DNA of 64,000 nucleotides from Pseudomonadota bacterium (GCA_020053735.1 JAGVMP010000011.1:186001-250000); one strand, 5' to 3'. Shown: positions 21,114-30,317, counted from the first letter of the stretch. Notes: a model not told the origin generated them from the sequence alone. Numbers and translations are program-made.

Positions 21114-21854
21114 TCACTGCTTAGTAAATATCACGACATGCTGCCAAGGCAAACTGGTTACGGTGTTATGCCACCTAAACGGCAATACCGTCAGCTCTTT
21201 AATCACTTGCGCCTGTGTCATCTTGTGGCTATTCTTTATCGGCACTTTGTCATCCTCTGCCCGATATTCCACCAGCACTAATTTTCCATTGGGCTTAAGC
21301 GCCGCCCAAATGCTTTGCGCCACCTCATAAGGAAATTCCAGCTCATGGTACACATCCACCATAATCGCCATATCTAGGCTATTCGCCGCCAACTTGATGT
21401 CACTTGGCTCAGATAACACAGGCTTAATATTGGTGTACTTTTTGGATATGCTGTTTAGCCTGCTTATCATCTCGGGTTGCACATCCACCGCATAGACAGT
21501 GCCTTTCATACCAACACCATCGGCTATGCGACGCGATAAATAGCCAGTGCCCGCACCAATGTCCGCCACCACCATGCCTTTTTTAAGGTTAAGTGCGCGC
21601 AATAAAATATCGGTGCGCTCTTCTTTTTCACGCGCTGCACGCTCTAACCATGCAGCACCTTGATAGCCCATAAGGGGCGCAATCTCGCGCCCCATATACA
21701 CCTTGCCAGTGCCATCGGCAGTGGGTGGATATTGCTGATAGATGGGTGGGGATTCTTGTTTTGTTACTTGCTTTACTTCAGCAAAAACATGGTGGAAAGA
21801 GAACGTGAAAATACAAAAACAGGCGAGTAAATAAAGTTTTTGTTTAATCATCAA
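21114..21854 (-). CDS. Exported class I SAM-dependent methyltransferase
   Basis: Signal peptide; GMVVADIGAGTGYLSRRIADGVG motif I; VDVYHELEFP. Confidence 0.85.
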   Translation of the reverse strand: MMIKQKLYLLACFCIFTFSFHHVFAEVKQVTKQESPPIYQQYPPTADGTGKVYMGREIAPLMGYQGAAWLERAAREKEERTDILLRALNLKKGMVVADIGAGTGYLSRRIADGVGMKGTVYAVDVQPEMISRLNSISKKYTNIKPVLSEPSDIKLAANSLDMAIMVDVYHELEFPYEVAQSIWAALKPNGKLVLVEYRAEDDKVPIKNSHKMTQAQVIKELTVLPFRWHNTVTSLPWQHVVIFTKQ

Positions 21855-21939
21855 CTTGAAAGCCTAAAGAAGTGTTATTTTAAAAGGTAAAAATAAGAGC
21901 TTCAAATCAAACAAAAATTCACTTATACAAAATAAATGC

Positions 21940-22060
21940 CCTACGAGGGAATATCCATGTGGCTTCCAGAGCATCTATTTTGGCGTGTGAATAATGCGCT
22001 TTAGCGCATATATTCCACGGACAAGACCCTTGCGGTCTTATTCGGTATCCAGTGGATTAT
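21940..22060. repeat. Extragenic palindromic element (copy 1 of a two-hairpin family; copy 2 near 52750-52900)
   Basis: GAATAATGCGCTTTAGCGCATATATTC (21989-22015) and AAGACCCTTGCGGTCTT (22023-22039). Confidence 0.75.
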
Positions 22061-22090
22061 GAAACAAGTCGGGGGGTGACCCGACAGCTA

Positions 22091-22124
22091 GTTACTTTTT
22101 TTAACTGCCTGAAAAGAAAGTAAC
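22091..22124. repeat. Degenerate copy of the GTTACTTTC(TTTTG)...AAGAAAGTAAC palindromic repeat
   Basis: GTTACTTT...AAAGAAAGTAAC inverted arms. Confidence 0.55.
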
Positions 22125-22187
22125 CCAAGACAACGAAGTTGCAGTGCAGACTAGTCTTTAGGTTGTGTCATAACTAAAACGGCACCC

Positions 22188-22362
22188 GCCGTCATTCTGA
22201 GTGAAACGAAGAATCCAGTTTTTTAAACTAATTCTAACTACTGGATTCTTCGGCTAGATAAACCCTAGCCTCAGAATGACTGGGTTTGTGAAATTGATGA
22301 TTTTAAATATCCAGCTAAGCATCCAACTTGCCTGGATTCCCGCCTTCGCGGGAATGACGGCG
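22188..22362. repeat. Nested inverted-repeat (MITE/REP-like) region
   Basis: Outer arms CGCCGTCATTC/GAATGACGGCG (22188/22352); inner arms GTCATTCTGAG/CTCAGAATGAC and GAAGAATCCAG/CTGGATTCTTC; TTCCCGCcttcGCGGGAA hairpin. Confidence 0.75.
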
Positions 22363-22619
22363 TAGGGATATAAAAGGCTTATAAAAAAATCTGCAACAGC
22401 GGCATTCGTATGGTGTTGACTTTACTCCCCTTTGCCGCGCCTTCGGCTTGAGCAGCAGATGCAAGGTGACGAGGACTGTTTGAGTGCTGAAAGCACCAGT
22501 TCCGCAGCCGCTCAGATGCGGCGCTAAGACCGAAGGGAGCCAGTATTTGGCTTCCCCGATTTGCTAAGCCACTAAAGTGGCAAGCAAATTGTGACGGCAG
22601 CGGGGTAGCCTTTTCTTTG

Positions 22620-22653
22620 GTTTCTTTCTTTTGGCTAAGCAAAAGAAAGAAAC
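22620..22653. repeat. Perfect 14-bp palindromic repeat
   Basis: GTTTCTTTCTTTTG-GCTAAG-CAAAAGAAAGAAAC. Confidence 0.8.
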
Positions 22654-22693
22654 TCGCTAGTCGCGCGAGAGCGACTTCTTGGACACCCTATTG

Positions 22694-22975
22694 TTATGTA
22701 GTCAACTTAACAATAGATAACTCCCACTTTTCATCAAAAAAGACCTGTGGTATTTCAGTTGGGTACTTAAGTTTAAAATCTTTCATACCTTCTTTCACGG
22801 CCTCCAACCTTGAGGAGTTTCGGTTTAATTTAGAATCGCCTCTCTGACTAATGGCAAATTCATGAACAGAATCAGATTCATCACAATTAACCAAAAACAA
22901 AAAGCCCCCAGACCGTTTAACCGTGGAAACTATTAGCTTTTTTTGGCAAAAAATACAGTTTTTCATATATTTCAT
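22694..22975 (-). CDS. Small hypothetical protein with N-terminal CxxC
   Basis: ORF MKYMKNCIFCQKKLIV...; outside the mobile element boundary. Confidence 0.55.
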   Translation of the reverse strand: MKYMKNCIFCQKKLIVSTVKRSGGFLFLVNCDESDSVHEFAISQRGDSKLNRNSSRLEAVKEGMKDFKLKYPTEIPQVFFDEKWELSIVKLTT

Positions 22976-23100
22976 AGCAACTCCTTAAAATGTACTATCA
23001 ACAAATTGATAGTTATTTCACCTTACTTGAAAAACTTGCATTACCAATTTTTTAAACAATAAAAAAGCCAGCTTATTTAGCAAGCCGTTCAGTAAAGGTG

Positions 23101-23142
23101 TTGATAAATTAAAGGATAGGAGTATAATAACTTCTGTCCTTT
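23101..23142 (+). promoter_or_regulatory. Candidate transposase promoter with -10 inside a hairpin loop
   Basis: TTGATA (23101-23106) - 16 bp - TATAAT (23123-23128); arms AAAGGATAGGAG (23111-23122) / CTTCTGTCCTTT (23131-23142) pair with two G-U wobbles in RNA. Confidence 0.5.
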
Positions 23143-23161
23143 TCTTATATGAATCAATACT

Positions 23162-24928
23162 TTGACTAATAACAGCCCTGATTTAAGCACCGATTTATTA
23201 TTACATAAAACTTATAGAATTCCACCTGAATTTAATGGTGTTCAAGTCAATTTCTGTAAAAATCCTGAATGTGAGAATTTTGGCATTCCATCTACTCAAG
23301 AGAAGAATAAGAAAAAAGGTGTTAAAGATACATATAAGCTAAAAGGTTCTTATAAAGATAAACCTATTCTTCATTGTTTATCATGTGATGAATATATACC
23401 AGTAAAAAGCAATCAAGGTGTATTTGAAGAAACACAAAGAATGGTTGATGGTAATACTTCAACTATTGAATGTTGTCCTGATAATGAATGTTCTAATCAT
23501 CATGTATCAATCACTACTCCAAAAGCTTATCAGTCATTTGGTAAAACAAAATCAGGTTCAAATAGGTATCGTTGTAAAGCCTGTATGAAAACATTTGCAG
23601 TAGGTTCTGTATCTACTCGCTATCAAAAACAACCTGAAATAACAAAACAAGTCTTTAAACTATTAATGAATAAATCCCCATTCCGTAGGATTTGTGAAGT
23701 GGTAGATATTCACCCTGAAACTCTTTATCACCGTATTGATTTCTTAGCAGAGCAATGTAATTCATTTATGGCTCACCATGAAGCCAAGTTAAAAACATTA
23801 AATATTGATAGGTTATATCTAGCAGTTGATAGGCAAGATTATTCAATTAACTGGACACAAAGAAAAGACAAAAGAAATAATAAATTTCAAGGTGTAGCTA
23901 CTGCTGATAATGAAACTCGTTATGTATTTGGTCATCATTTGAATTTTGATGAAGCATTAAATAGTGATGAAGTTGAAAATGAAACTGCTAGTCTTAATGA
24001 CTTATCTAAACCATTACCATATAGACGACATGCAAGAGCTTGGCTTAAAAATGATTATGAAAGAGCTATGGTTAAAGCTTCTCATAGAAATGGTAGTGCT
24101 ACCCTTAAAGATGATATTAACCACACTTATACAGTGCAAGAAAGCCGTGATGATATAGAGAAGCAAGAAGTATTAACCAGTGATTTAAAATTGCCTAAAG
24201 ATGGTATGCAGATTCATAGTGAATACACTTTATATGCTCATTTCAATTACATTAAAAATCTATTAGGTAATGTTGGAAAAATCCGTTTCTTCTTAGACCA
24301 GGATAGTGGTATGAGAGCAGCATGTTTATCTGCATTTAAAGACGAGATCAAAAATAGAACTTGTGATGCTTTTTATGTGAGTATCAGTAAAGATTTAACC
24401 GTTGATGAAAAAAGAAAATGTAAAAATAAAAGCAAAAAAGTGTTTGATAAGTTTAGGGCTTCAAATCCTGATTTAGAACCAAATGACATTAAACTTCTTA
24501 TGATTAAAGAAGAGTTAAAAAGAATGCAGGAAATTGGTAAATGGAAAGATAAATGGTTATTCCATCCATTACCTGATATGGCTGAACCTGAAAAAATGGT
24601 GTGTTATTTAACTGATTTCAAAGATTATGATGATACACATTTGGCATGGCTCTATAACAAAGCAAGTTTGCATGGGGTAGATACCTATTTTATGCAGGCT
24701 AGAAGAAGAATATCTATATTAGAAAGACCTTTGCATTCAGCTTCATCAAGTGGTCGCGTATGGAACGGTTATGGTGCTTACAACCCATCTACAGTGATTA
24801 AGTTATTAGCTATATTTAGAGCATTTACTAATTTCGTATTAGTTGGTAAAGATAAGAAAACACCAGCCATGAGATTAGGGTTAGCTGATAGACCTTATAG
24901 CTATGATGAAGTGATTGAATTTGTGTAA
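23162..24928 (+). CDS. Putative zinc-ribbon, DDE-type transposase
   Basis: Zinc-ribbon Cys pairs (CLSC; CPDNEC; YRCKACMKTF), HTH-like region (FRRICEVVDIHPETLYHRIDFL), candidate DDE at YLAVDRQDYS / FFLDQDSGMR / RRISILERPLHSASSSGRVWNGYGAYNP; C-terminal TPAMRLGLADRPYSYDEVI; TTG start. Confidence 0.8.
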   Translation: MTNNSPDLSTDLLLHKTYRIPPEFNGVQVNFCKNPECENFGIPSTQEKNKKKGVKDTYKLKGSYKDKPILHCLSCDEYIPVKSNQGVFEETQRMVDGNTSTIECCPDNECSNHHVSITTPKAYQSFGKTKSGSNRYRCKACMKTFAVGSVSTRYQKQPEITKQVFKLLMNKSPFRRICEVVDIHPETLYHRIDFLAEQCNSFMAHHEAKLKTLNIDRLYLAVDRQDYSINWTQRKDKRNNKFQGVATADNETRYVFGHHLNFDEALNSDEVENETASLNDLSKPLPYRRHARAWLKNDYERAMVKASHRNGSATLKDDINHTYTVQESRDDIEKQEVLTSDLKLPKDGMQIHSEYTLYAHFNYIKNLLGNVGKIRFFLDQDSGMRAACLSAFKDEIKNRTCDAFYVSISKDLTVDEKRKCKNKSKKVFDKFRASNPDLEPNDIKLLMIKEELKRMQEIGKWKDKWLFHPLPDMAEPEKMVCYLTDFKDYDDTHLAWLYNKASLHGVDTYFMQARRRISILERPLHSASSSGRVWNGYGAYNPSTVIKLLAIFRAFTNFVLVGKDKKTPAMRLGLADRPYSYDEVIEFV

Positions 24929-24930
24929 TA

Positions 24931-24966
24931 AAAAAGAGCTTATCAAAATGAATTGGTAAGCTCTTG
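24931..24966. terminator. Bidirectional terminator hairpin between transposase and res
   Basis: AAGAGCTTA...TAAGCTCTT arms preceded by an A-tract, between convergent genes. Confidence 0.6.
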
Positions 24967-24983
24967 TGTTGTGTGTCTTGTAG

Positions 24984-27257
24984 TTAATTTGATATTAACG
25001 ATGCAGACAGGTTTTGATTGGAAATAAGCTCTGAAAGTTTTATAAAGTCACTAAAATCATTTCTTTTAACTCTATCTATATTTACATTACTATCTTTATT
25101 CACTAAATACTCATTGTTATTAAATATTACAATTCTTCCAGAATAATTTTTTTGACTACAACCAAAATCATACAAAGCTCTGAGTTTATTGTTTTCAATA
25201 GCTTCTGTAAGTGTGTTGCCCGACTTTGTATCCATTACTAAATACTTACCACATTTTAATTTAATAATATAATCTGGAAAGAAGTTATGTAAGACTTGAG
25301 ATGCATCATTATAAATAATACTGTAATTCGATTTTGGGGTTGTGCCATTTTTATACCAAAATAACACATCAGGATTATTATCAATATAATTTTCAAATTT
25401 TTGTTCTATATTTGATTTTGTATTTTGTAAATAATAATTATGAAAAACATTCTTTTTGAAACTTGAGGATAGTTTATGAGTTTTTTTATTAAAAAACTCT
25501 TTTAATGGTAAATTAAATATATATCTATTAACTTCTTTTTTGCTTGAAAGTTGTAATTCAAGTTTCTGTTTAATATTACTTAAAACATCAATAAATGATT
25601 TATCCTCAGTTATAAATGAGTTGTAAATATATATTTCATCTTGTTCATTTATCTGATTTAAACTAAAAATTGATTTATATAAAAAATAGACTGATTCAAG
25701 AATAGACTCTTTTAAGTGTGGTTTATATGAAGAATTAAAGAAATATTTTAAAATACTGATAAATTTATTATATAAATCATTACGAGTAGAACTTACTTTG
25801 GTGGATTCCTTTTCAACAACACCAAAACTATACTCAGAGTTAATGTCTTCTGAATTTATTTGTCCGATTGGAATTTTTGTTTCAAGAATAGGATTGAACC
25901 TTGAATTTTTAAGCAAAGAATTAATTGTTTCATCATTTTTTAATATTTCACAAATTGCTTTAATTTGTTCTGCCGATAGACCAGTTTTTTTATTATTGTC
26001 TAAATATTGACCAACTAAAGTAAAGCTATCAATATTAGTTTTTAGTTCAGATATAAAATTACCATAATTTAAATGTTCAAAGTCAATTACAGTATTAACT
26101 TCTTCTGAATCAGTATATAAATAAGCAACATCAATAATTTGATTGTTATAATGTTTCCCGTTAATCGTTCTTAATACTCTACCCAAAAGTTGTATATCAA
26201 AAGATTCAGAATTACTTGAAAACTCTCTGAGTTTTACTAATATATGTGCTCTCGGACAATCCCAACCTGTTGCAATTGCTTGTTTGAATATTAAGAATCT
26301 TTGCTTACCATTTATAATATCAGTATTATTAGACTTATCCTCTGATAACCAAACTGCAATATCATAATCACTAATTGAAGGATCACACTCCTTTATTATC
26401 CTTATAATATCTTTAGAGCTATTATTAATATCTAAATCACTTTTATTCGCTATTTGGATAAGAATTAAAGGCACTAAGTTATTTAGCTCAGGATTTTTAT
26501 TATATTCGGCTTGAATAATTTTTTGTTGATTAATTGCAGAATTAATTATTGCCGATGCATTTTTACTAGTTAAGGGGGTTTTTTCATTTTGACTATAAAC
26601 TTGATTAATAATAATTTCTTTTTTAATTAAACCTTCATCAATTACTTCTGTACTATTAATTATCAAAGAGTTATCAGAAACAATTTTTTTAGAAGTATTA
26701 GTTGCAGATACTTCAATTTTAATCTTGGGGTTAATGTAATCAAATATATTTAAACCAATTTCGGTATCTAAACCCTTATGTGATTCATCAATAATAAGCA
26801 AAATTGGAATATTATTACCGTTTGTATTATTAATAATGTTCTCAAAAGACAATGATGTTGAAGAATCATTATTAATGTGTGATTTCTTATTCCTAAGAGC
26901 ATTCAGTGATATAAATACAATATCGCCTTTAACTAAATTAAATTTACTTGAAATATCTTTATACTCATAGCACTTATAACCATTATAATTTTCAATTTTC
27001 TTTTTAGATTGCAAATGCAGATCACCATCAGCAATTGATAACCATATCGTTGCATATTCTCTTTTGTCTTTTAATAGCTCTGCTAATATTCTTGTTTTAC
27101 CAGAGCCAGTCGGAGATTGAATATAAATCTCTTTTTTAGAGTTTCCATTCATAATTTCATTAACATAAGAAATCAATCCATGATGCTTTAAATAGTTTGT
27201 TCTATCGGATTGTAAATTCCCATATAATATTTTTTCTTGAAAGTTTTTTAATAGCAT
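24984..27257 (-). CDS. res: Type III-like restriction enzyme subunit (SF2 helicase + PD-(D/E)XK)
   Basis: Walker A SPTGSGKTRILAELL; IIDESHKG; QLLGRVLRT; C-terminal FPDYIIKLKCGKYLVMDTKSG (PD...DxK). Confidence 0.85.
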   Translation of the reverse strand: MLLKNFQEKILYGNLQSDRTNYLKHHGLISYVNEIMNGNSKKEIYIQSPTGSGKTRILAELLKDKREYATIWLSIADGDLHLQSKKKIENYNGYKCYEYKDISSKFNLVKGDIVFISLNALRNKKSHINNDSSTSLSFENIINNTNGNNIPILLIIDESHKGLDTEIGLNIFDYINPKIKIEVSATNTSKKIVSDNSLIINSTEVIDEGLIKKEIIINQVYSQNEKTPLTSKNASAIINSAINQQKIIQAEYNKNPELNNLVPLILIQIANKSDLDINNSSKDIIRIIKECDPSISDYDIAVWLSEDKSNNTDIINGKQRFLIFKQAIATGWDCPRAHILVKLREFSSNSESFDIQLLGRVLRTINGKHYNNQIIDVAYLYTDSEEVNTVIDFEHLNYGNFISELKTNIDSFTLVGQYLDNNKKTGLSAEQIKAICEILKNDETINSLLKNSRFNPILETKIPIGQINSEDINSEYSFGVVEKESTKVSSTRNDLYNKFISILKYFFNSSYKPHLKESILESVYFLYKSIFSLNQINEQDEIYIYNSFITEDKSFIDVLSNIKQKLELQLSSKKEVNRYIFNLPLKEFFNKKTHKLSSSFKKNVFHNYYLQNTKSNIEQKFENYIDNNPDVLFWYKNGTTPKSNYSIIYNDASQVLHNFFPDYIIKLKCGKYLVMDTKSGNTLTEAIENNKLRALYDFGCSQKNYSGRIVIFNNNEYLVNKDSNVNIDRVKRNDFSDFIKLSELISNQNLSASLISN

Positions 27258-27264
27258 AGAGTTC

Positions 27265-29004
27265 CTATTTGTTTTTATTATTATTCATTTCTTTTAATGC
27301 AATTTCATAGTTTTCAATAAGTTTTTTTGGCAAATATTTAATTTCTATTTCACTGGAACTAAGAGTATTTATGACATCTTCAGTTAAAGATTCACTAATA
27401 CTATAAAAATAAAATATTTTCTTATTTCCAGAATTGTTAATAATATTTTTCAATGTTGTTATATCATTATTATTGTGAATTAAATAAATATCGCAATCTA
27501 ACTTTCGCAAATGTAAATATTCGTTATTGTTATTTACATTATTAAAACTATTTTCTAATAACATTACCAATTCACTTGCATAGTTCCTAATGTTAATTTG
27601 AAATCTTTCAGAAATATTATTTGGTTTTAAGTAATAAATATTATCTTGATTTTTATTACTTTTTAAGAGGCGATTGTATGTAATATTTTCACAAATACTA
27701 TTTTCATTATTTGTACATAAAATGAATTGTCTATTTCCATTATCTTCAGCATTTAAATTCATTACAGCTTGCCCTGTAGTTCCTGAACCAGCAAAAAAAT
27801 CAAGTATGAGAGCATCATTTTTTGGATATAACGATATTAGTAGTTTTATATAATCAACAGGTTTTGGATAATCAAAATCTATCCCTAGATCATTTTTTAA
27901 TTTTTTCCCTGCTGTTTCTGTTAACAAATCAACACCAGTATTATCAGCATAAATTAATGTATTAAGCTTTTGATTAAAATCTCTTTCTTTTTCATATATT
28001 GAATTTTCACAAAAAAGTAAGTTACCATCCATGAACATTTTTTCAACTGTTTCTTTTGTATATGTGACTTCATTAGGATTTCCTGTTTTTTTATGTATAG
28101 GTCTAAATAATGTATACCCATTATTGATTAGCCCCATATCTCTTTCATAAAATATATTATCTATTTCGTTGTACTCATTTTTGATAATTAAGTCATTGGT
28201 ATCTTGCTTATAATAAATACTAAAACATCTATGTTTCTTTTTAGGCGAAGAAATTTCTTTATTTTCATTTGTACCAATAATTTGTCTTTTAGCTTTTTTA
28301 TAGCTTCCAAAATTATCTGTGTATATAGTTCTTTTATCTGACATACTATTTATTGGAGAATTAAATTCAAAAATATTCTTTTTAAAAGAAGATTTATCTT
28401 TAGCATACACAAGACAATACTCATGATTTTGAGCCAAAAATGCACTGTTCTTTCTTCCTTTTGGATTATTCTCAACACATATCATATTAATAAAATTATC
28501 ATCAGTGAATATTTCATCACAAAGTAATTTTAATTGTGCGAATTCATTATTATCAATACTTATAAATATAACCCCATTTTTAGCCATTAATTCTTTTGCA
28601 AGTGATAATCTCTTTCCAATAAAAGATAACCATTTACTGTGTCTAAATAAGTCATTTTTATCTACTTTTTTATCGTTATATATCCAGCCATCTTCACCTG
28701 TGTTATAAGGTGGATCTATATAGATGACATTGACCATTTCTTTATGTGTTAAATTTAAAGATAATAAAGCTTCTAAATTATCAGCCTCTATCAATAAATG
28801 ATTAATCTTATTTATGTCATATTTAAAATTATCTTTTTTTGTTTCATCAATAGTTAAAATAGGTAATTTATTTTTATATTTTTCTTCGATATTTTCAGAA
28901 TGATTTTCCCACACAAGACCATATTTTTTTCTTTGCTGTAATTCATAAATTATTTTATGTAATTCATCAGTATTTTTATCTTTTAAGCTATCAAATGTAA
29001 ACAT
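27265..29004 (-). CDS. mod: Type III-like site-specific DNA-methyltransferase (adenine N6) subunit
   Basis: DPPYNTGEDGWIYNDK (motif IV) and LDFFAGSGTTGQAVMNLN (motif I), beta-class order; immediately upstream of res. Confidence 0.92.
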   Translation of the reverse strand: MFTFDSLKDKNTDELHKIIYELQQRKKYGLVWENHSENIEEKYKNKLPILTIDETKKDNFKYDINKINHLLIEADNLEALLSLNLTHKEMVNVIYIDPPYNTGEDGWIYNDKKVDKNDLFRHSKWLSFIGKRLSLAKELMAKNGVIFISIDNNEFAQLKLLCDEIFTDDNFINMICVENNPKGRKNSAFLAQNHEYCLVYAKDKSSFKKNIFEFNSPINSMSDKRTIYTDNFGSYKKAKRQIIGTNENKEISSPKKKHRCFSIYYKQDTNDLIIKNEYNEIDNIFYERDMGLINNGYTLFRPIHKKTGNPNEVTYTKETVEKMFMDGNLLFCENSIYEKERDFNQKLNTLIYADNTGVDLLTETAGKKLKNDLGIDFDYPKPVDYIKLLISLYPKNDALILDFFAGSGTTGQAVMNLNAEDNGNRQFILCTNNENSICENITYNRLLKSNKNQDNIYYLKPNNISERFQINIRNYASELVMLLENSFNNVNNNNEYLHLRKLDCDIYLIHNNNDITTLKNIINNSGNKKIFYFYSISESLTEDVINTLSSSEIEIKYLPKKLIENYEIALKEMNNNKNK

Positions 29005-29288
29005 TGTAATTATCCTTATTATTTTTATTTAAGGAATCAATTAAACAATGTCAAATTTATTTATATAGTTCAGTAATCTTAATTATTAATATTTATTTAA
29101 ACTAATATTATTCAGCTTTAATTACTGATATTGTTTTTATATTCCTATATTAAATATACGAAATTAAAACAATAAATCAATATTTTATGTATATTTATTT
29201 AATATTTATTTGACAATAAATGTATATATTTTATTGACTTTTCAAATAAATCTATTAGGAGTTAAATAAATGATTTAATGGATAATTT

Positions 29289-29468
29289 ATGACAACAAAT
29301 AGAAAGAAAAAGAAAAGTTTAAAATTAATTAATGATGCAAGAATAATTTTAGAAATTGAAAGTGAAGTGAAAGGTCAATTAGAGGATGTGGCAAATAAGC
29401 AGGTCACAACTTTGTCAAATCTATTACGATTAATTATTAAAAACTATTTAAAGAAAAATTCTAAATAA
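29289..29468 (+). CDS. Ribbon-helix-helix (Arc/MetJ-like) small regulator (not in ORF track)
   Basis: MTTNRKKKKSLKLINDARIILEIESEVKGQLEDVANKQVTTLSNLLRLIIKNYLKKNSK*; divergent from mod. Confidence 0.7.
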   Translation: MTTNRKKKKSLKLINDARIILEIESEVKGQLEDVANKQVTTLSNLLRLIIKNYLKKNSK

Positions 29469-29535
29469 TATGAATATCTAAATTGATTATTTTTATATTA
29501 CAATCAGGAAACTTTATTTATTAAGGAAAAAATAA

Positions 29536-29862
29536 ATGACAACTGATATTCAACAAATTGAAATTCAAATAGCTGAATTACAGCAAAAGAAAGAAACACT
29601 ATTGAAAGAGCAGAGAACTACTAAACTGAAAGAAGCAAAAGAAATTATTAAACAGTTTGGATTTACTGCTAATGAGTTGGGAATAACACCTAAACCGAAC
29701 AAGAAAGCTTCAGGAACGGTTAAAACTACACTTGAAGCAAAGTATATTCATCCTACGGATAAAACTCTTACATGGCATGGTGGGCAAGGTCGCAAACCTC
29801 AATGGGTTAAAGACTTTCTCGCAGGTGGTGGTGGATTAGTTGATTTGGAAATAAAGAAATAA
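29536..29862 (+). CDS. H-NS-family nucleoid-associated protein
   Basis: N-terminal coiled coil; C-terminal HPTDKTLTWHGGQGRKPQWVKDFLAGGGGL resembles the H-NS DNA-binding motif. Confidence 0.85.
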   Translation: MTTDIQQIEIQIAELQQKKETLLKEQRTTKLKEAKEIIKQFGFTANELGITPKPNKKASGTVKTTLEAKYIHPTDKTLTWHGGQGRKPQWVKDFLAGGGGLVDLEIKK

Positions 29863-29903
29863 AGAATGTCTTTATAATTAAACTTTACGATTGAAATAAC
29901 TTT

Positions 29904-30317
29904 ATGATAATAAGAAAATGGTTTAAATACTTTATAGAGAAAGTCTTTTTCAATAGATTAGCAGCACTGTTGTTTTGTGCGACTATTTCAATAATTTCTT
30001 ATGCTCTTGAATATGTATTCAGTATTGAAAACCTATTTTCTTCATCTGGGGCAATCTTTACTCTTGCAGGTATTTTTCTAAATATTAAACTCACAGCTCA
30101 TTATCATCTTAAACTTCCAAATGGTGAGCCTCTTGGTGTGGATAGTAAATATGCAATGATTTCTGGTGAGGGTGTTTTTGGTGGAAGCGAAAACAAGGAT
30201 GAAAAAGAAAAGAAAGTTAAAGAAGTTGAGAGTGATGAAGTTTGGGGTGCTTCTCTAATGGTTTTTGGAACATTGATTTGGGGTTATGGCTCATATTTAA
30301 TTAAATTAATAAATTAA
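29904..30317 (+). CDS. Small membrane protein of unknown function
   Basis: Hydrophobic segments LAALLFCATISIISYALEYVF and ASLMVFGTLIWGYGSYLIKL. Confidence 0.6.
   Translation: MIIRKWFKYFIEKVFFNRLAALLFCATISIISYALEYVFSIENLFSSSGAIFTLAGIFLNIKLTAHYHLKLPNGEPLGVDSKYAMISGEGVFGGSENKDEKEKKVKEVESDEVWGASLMVFGTLIWGYGSYLIKLIN

Noticed and set aside
22379-22642. 87-aa minus-strand ORF
   Set aside because: Lies within the palindromic repeat block (22330-22660) and shows no domain or conserved-protein character; likely spurious.
23061-23081. Left-end AAAAGCCAGC and right-end GCTGGCTTTT considered part of the transposon TIR
   Set aside because: They lie outside the direct repeat GCTTATTTAGC and pair with each other to rebuild one terminator, so they are target sequence split by the insertion.
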